From contig JAGQQZ010000170.1 of assembly GCA_020425915.1 (NCBI GenBank), positions 1 through 15,110 of the forward strand: a DNA stretch of 15,110 bases. The letters are read 5' to 3'. This document shows, in pieces, positions 15,065 to 15,110 of the stretch. This DNA is from Planctomycetota bacterium. Its GTDB lineage: Bacteria; Planctomycetota; UBA1135; UBA2386. Both the position numbers and the translations under genes were made by a program. How positions within the stretch are numbered: the first letter of the stretch is position 1; each line of letters opens with the position of its first letter. The notes under the pieces were generated by a model. The model was not told the DNA's origin. It ran no database searches and worked only from the letters and a program-made list of their open reading frames with translations.

Positions 15065-15089
15065 GGCTGGCGCCGGAATCGCGCCAGCC
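15065..15089. terminator. 9-bp GC-rich hairpin, terminator candidate
   Basis: GGCTGGCGC (15065-15073) pairs perfectly with GCGCCAGCC (15081-15089) around a 7-base loop. It is the longest uninterrupted stem I found in the window. On the plus strand a pyrimidine-rich CTTCTCTC follows. No gene ends nearby in the window, so it may terminate a minus-strand gene beyond the right edge and insulate the kinase operon. Confidence 0.45.
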
Positions 15090-15110
15090 GCTTCTCTCAG
15101 GAACCCCAAC

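Larger units (their letters stand above)
14737..15110. other. Gene-free 374 bases: kinase leader and right window edge
   Basis: I see no convincing gene here. It should hold the promoter of the kinase-sigma unit. A perfect TTGACA lies on the minus strand at 14960-14955, but no -10 box sits at the right distance, so I do not call a promoter. A run of eight C (14912-14919) and two strong hairpins, listed separately, are present. A plus-strand ATG at 15023 opens 29 codons to the window edge (MRTVQSVASLPEAVGW...). I do not recognise it, and it contains one of the hairpins, so it may be chance. Confidence 0.5.

Noticed and set aside
15023..15110. Start of a plus-strand gene at the right edge
   Set aside because: Only 29 codons are visible, with no ribosome binding site or recognised sequence, and a perfect 9-bp hairpin lies inside.

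Overview
This window is high-GC DNA with densely packed coding regions. It most likely comes from a planctomycete (Planctomycetota), probably one of the marine lineages rich in large secreted beta-proteins. I infer this from the mix of gene families: an ECF sigma factor of the kinase-linked 'TALVHEA' type, a PknB-like Ser/Thr kinase fused to WD40 repeats, FG-GAP and RCC1-type beta-propeller secreted proteins, a DUF3857/transglutaminase lipoprotein, and a recurrent C-terminal beta-domain. No rRNA, tRNA, CRISPR array, integrase or transposase is visible. A related phylum such as Myxococcota or Acidobacteriota cannot be excluded.

Left part (1-4307): the 3' end of an FG-GAP/VCBS-repeat protein (+) converges on a small secreted one-domain protein (-). 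That gene is divergent from a DUF3857-transglutaminase-like lipoprotein (+). The lipoprotein gene converges on a cysteine-containing secreted protein (-).

Middle (4520-6947): two paralogous secreted-protein genes lie in the same orientation (-). The left one has lost its first ~165 codons. A second small one-domain secreted protein on the + strand (5212-5670) sits exactly where the missing part should be.

Right part (7184-14736, all -): read in the direction of transcription, a 1294-residue transmembrane Ser/Thr kinase with WD40 repeats is followed after 13 bases by its ECF sigma factor. Next come a good intrinsic terminator and then a 978-residue secreted protein of about 21 short RCC1/BLIP-II-like repeats. 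The kinase and sigma factor look like a two-gene signalling unit. The last 374 bases hold the kinase leader, two strong hairpins and no clear gene.

The connecting theme is that all seven predicted exported beta-proteins, including the small stand-alone ones, end within a few residues of the same degenerate C-terminal motif. Most of them also have a signal peptide predicted to be cut just before a glutamine. They look like one family of envelope or secreted proteins sharing a terminal domain, next to a kinase/sigma regulatory pair. Regulation of the former by the latter is a guess from proximity only.
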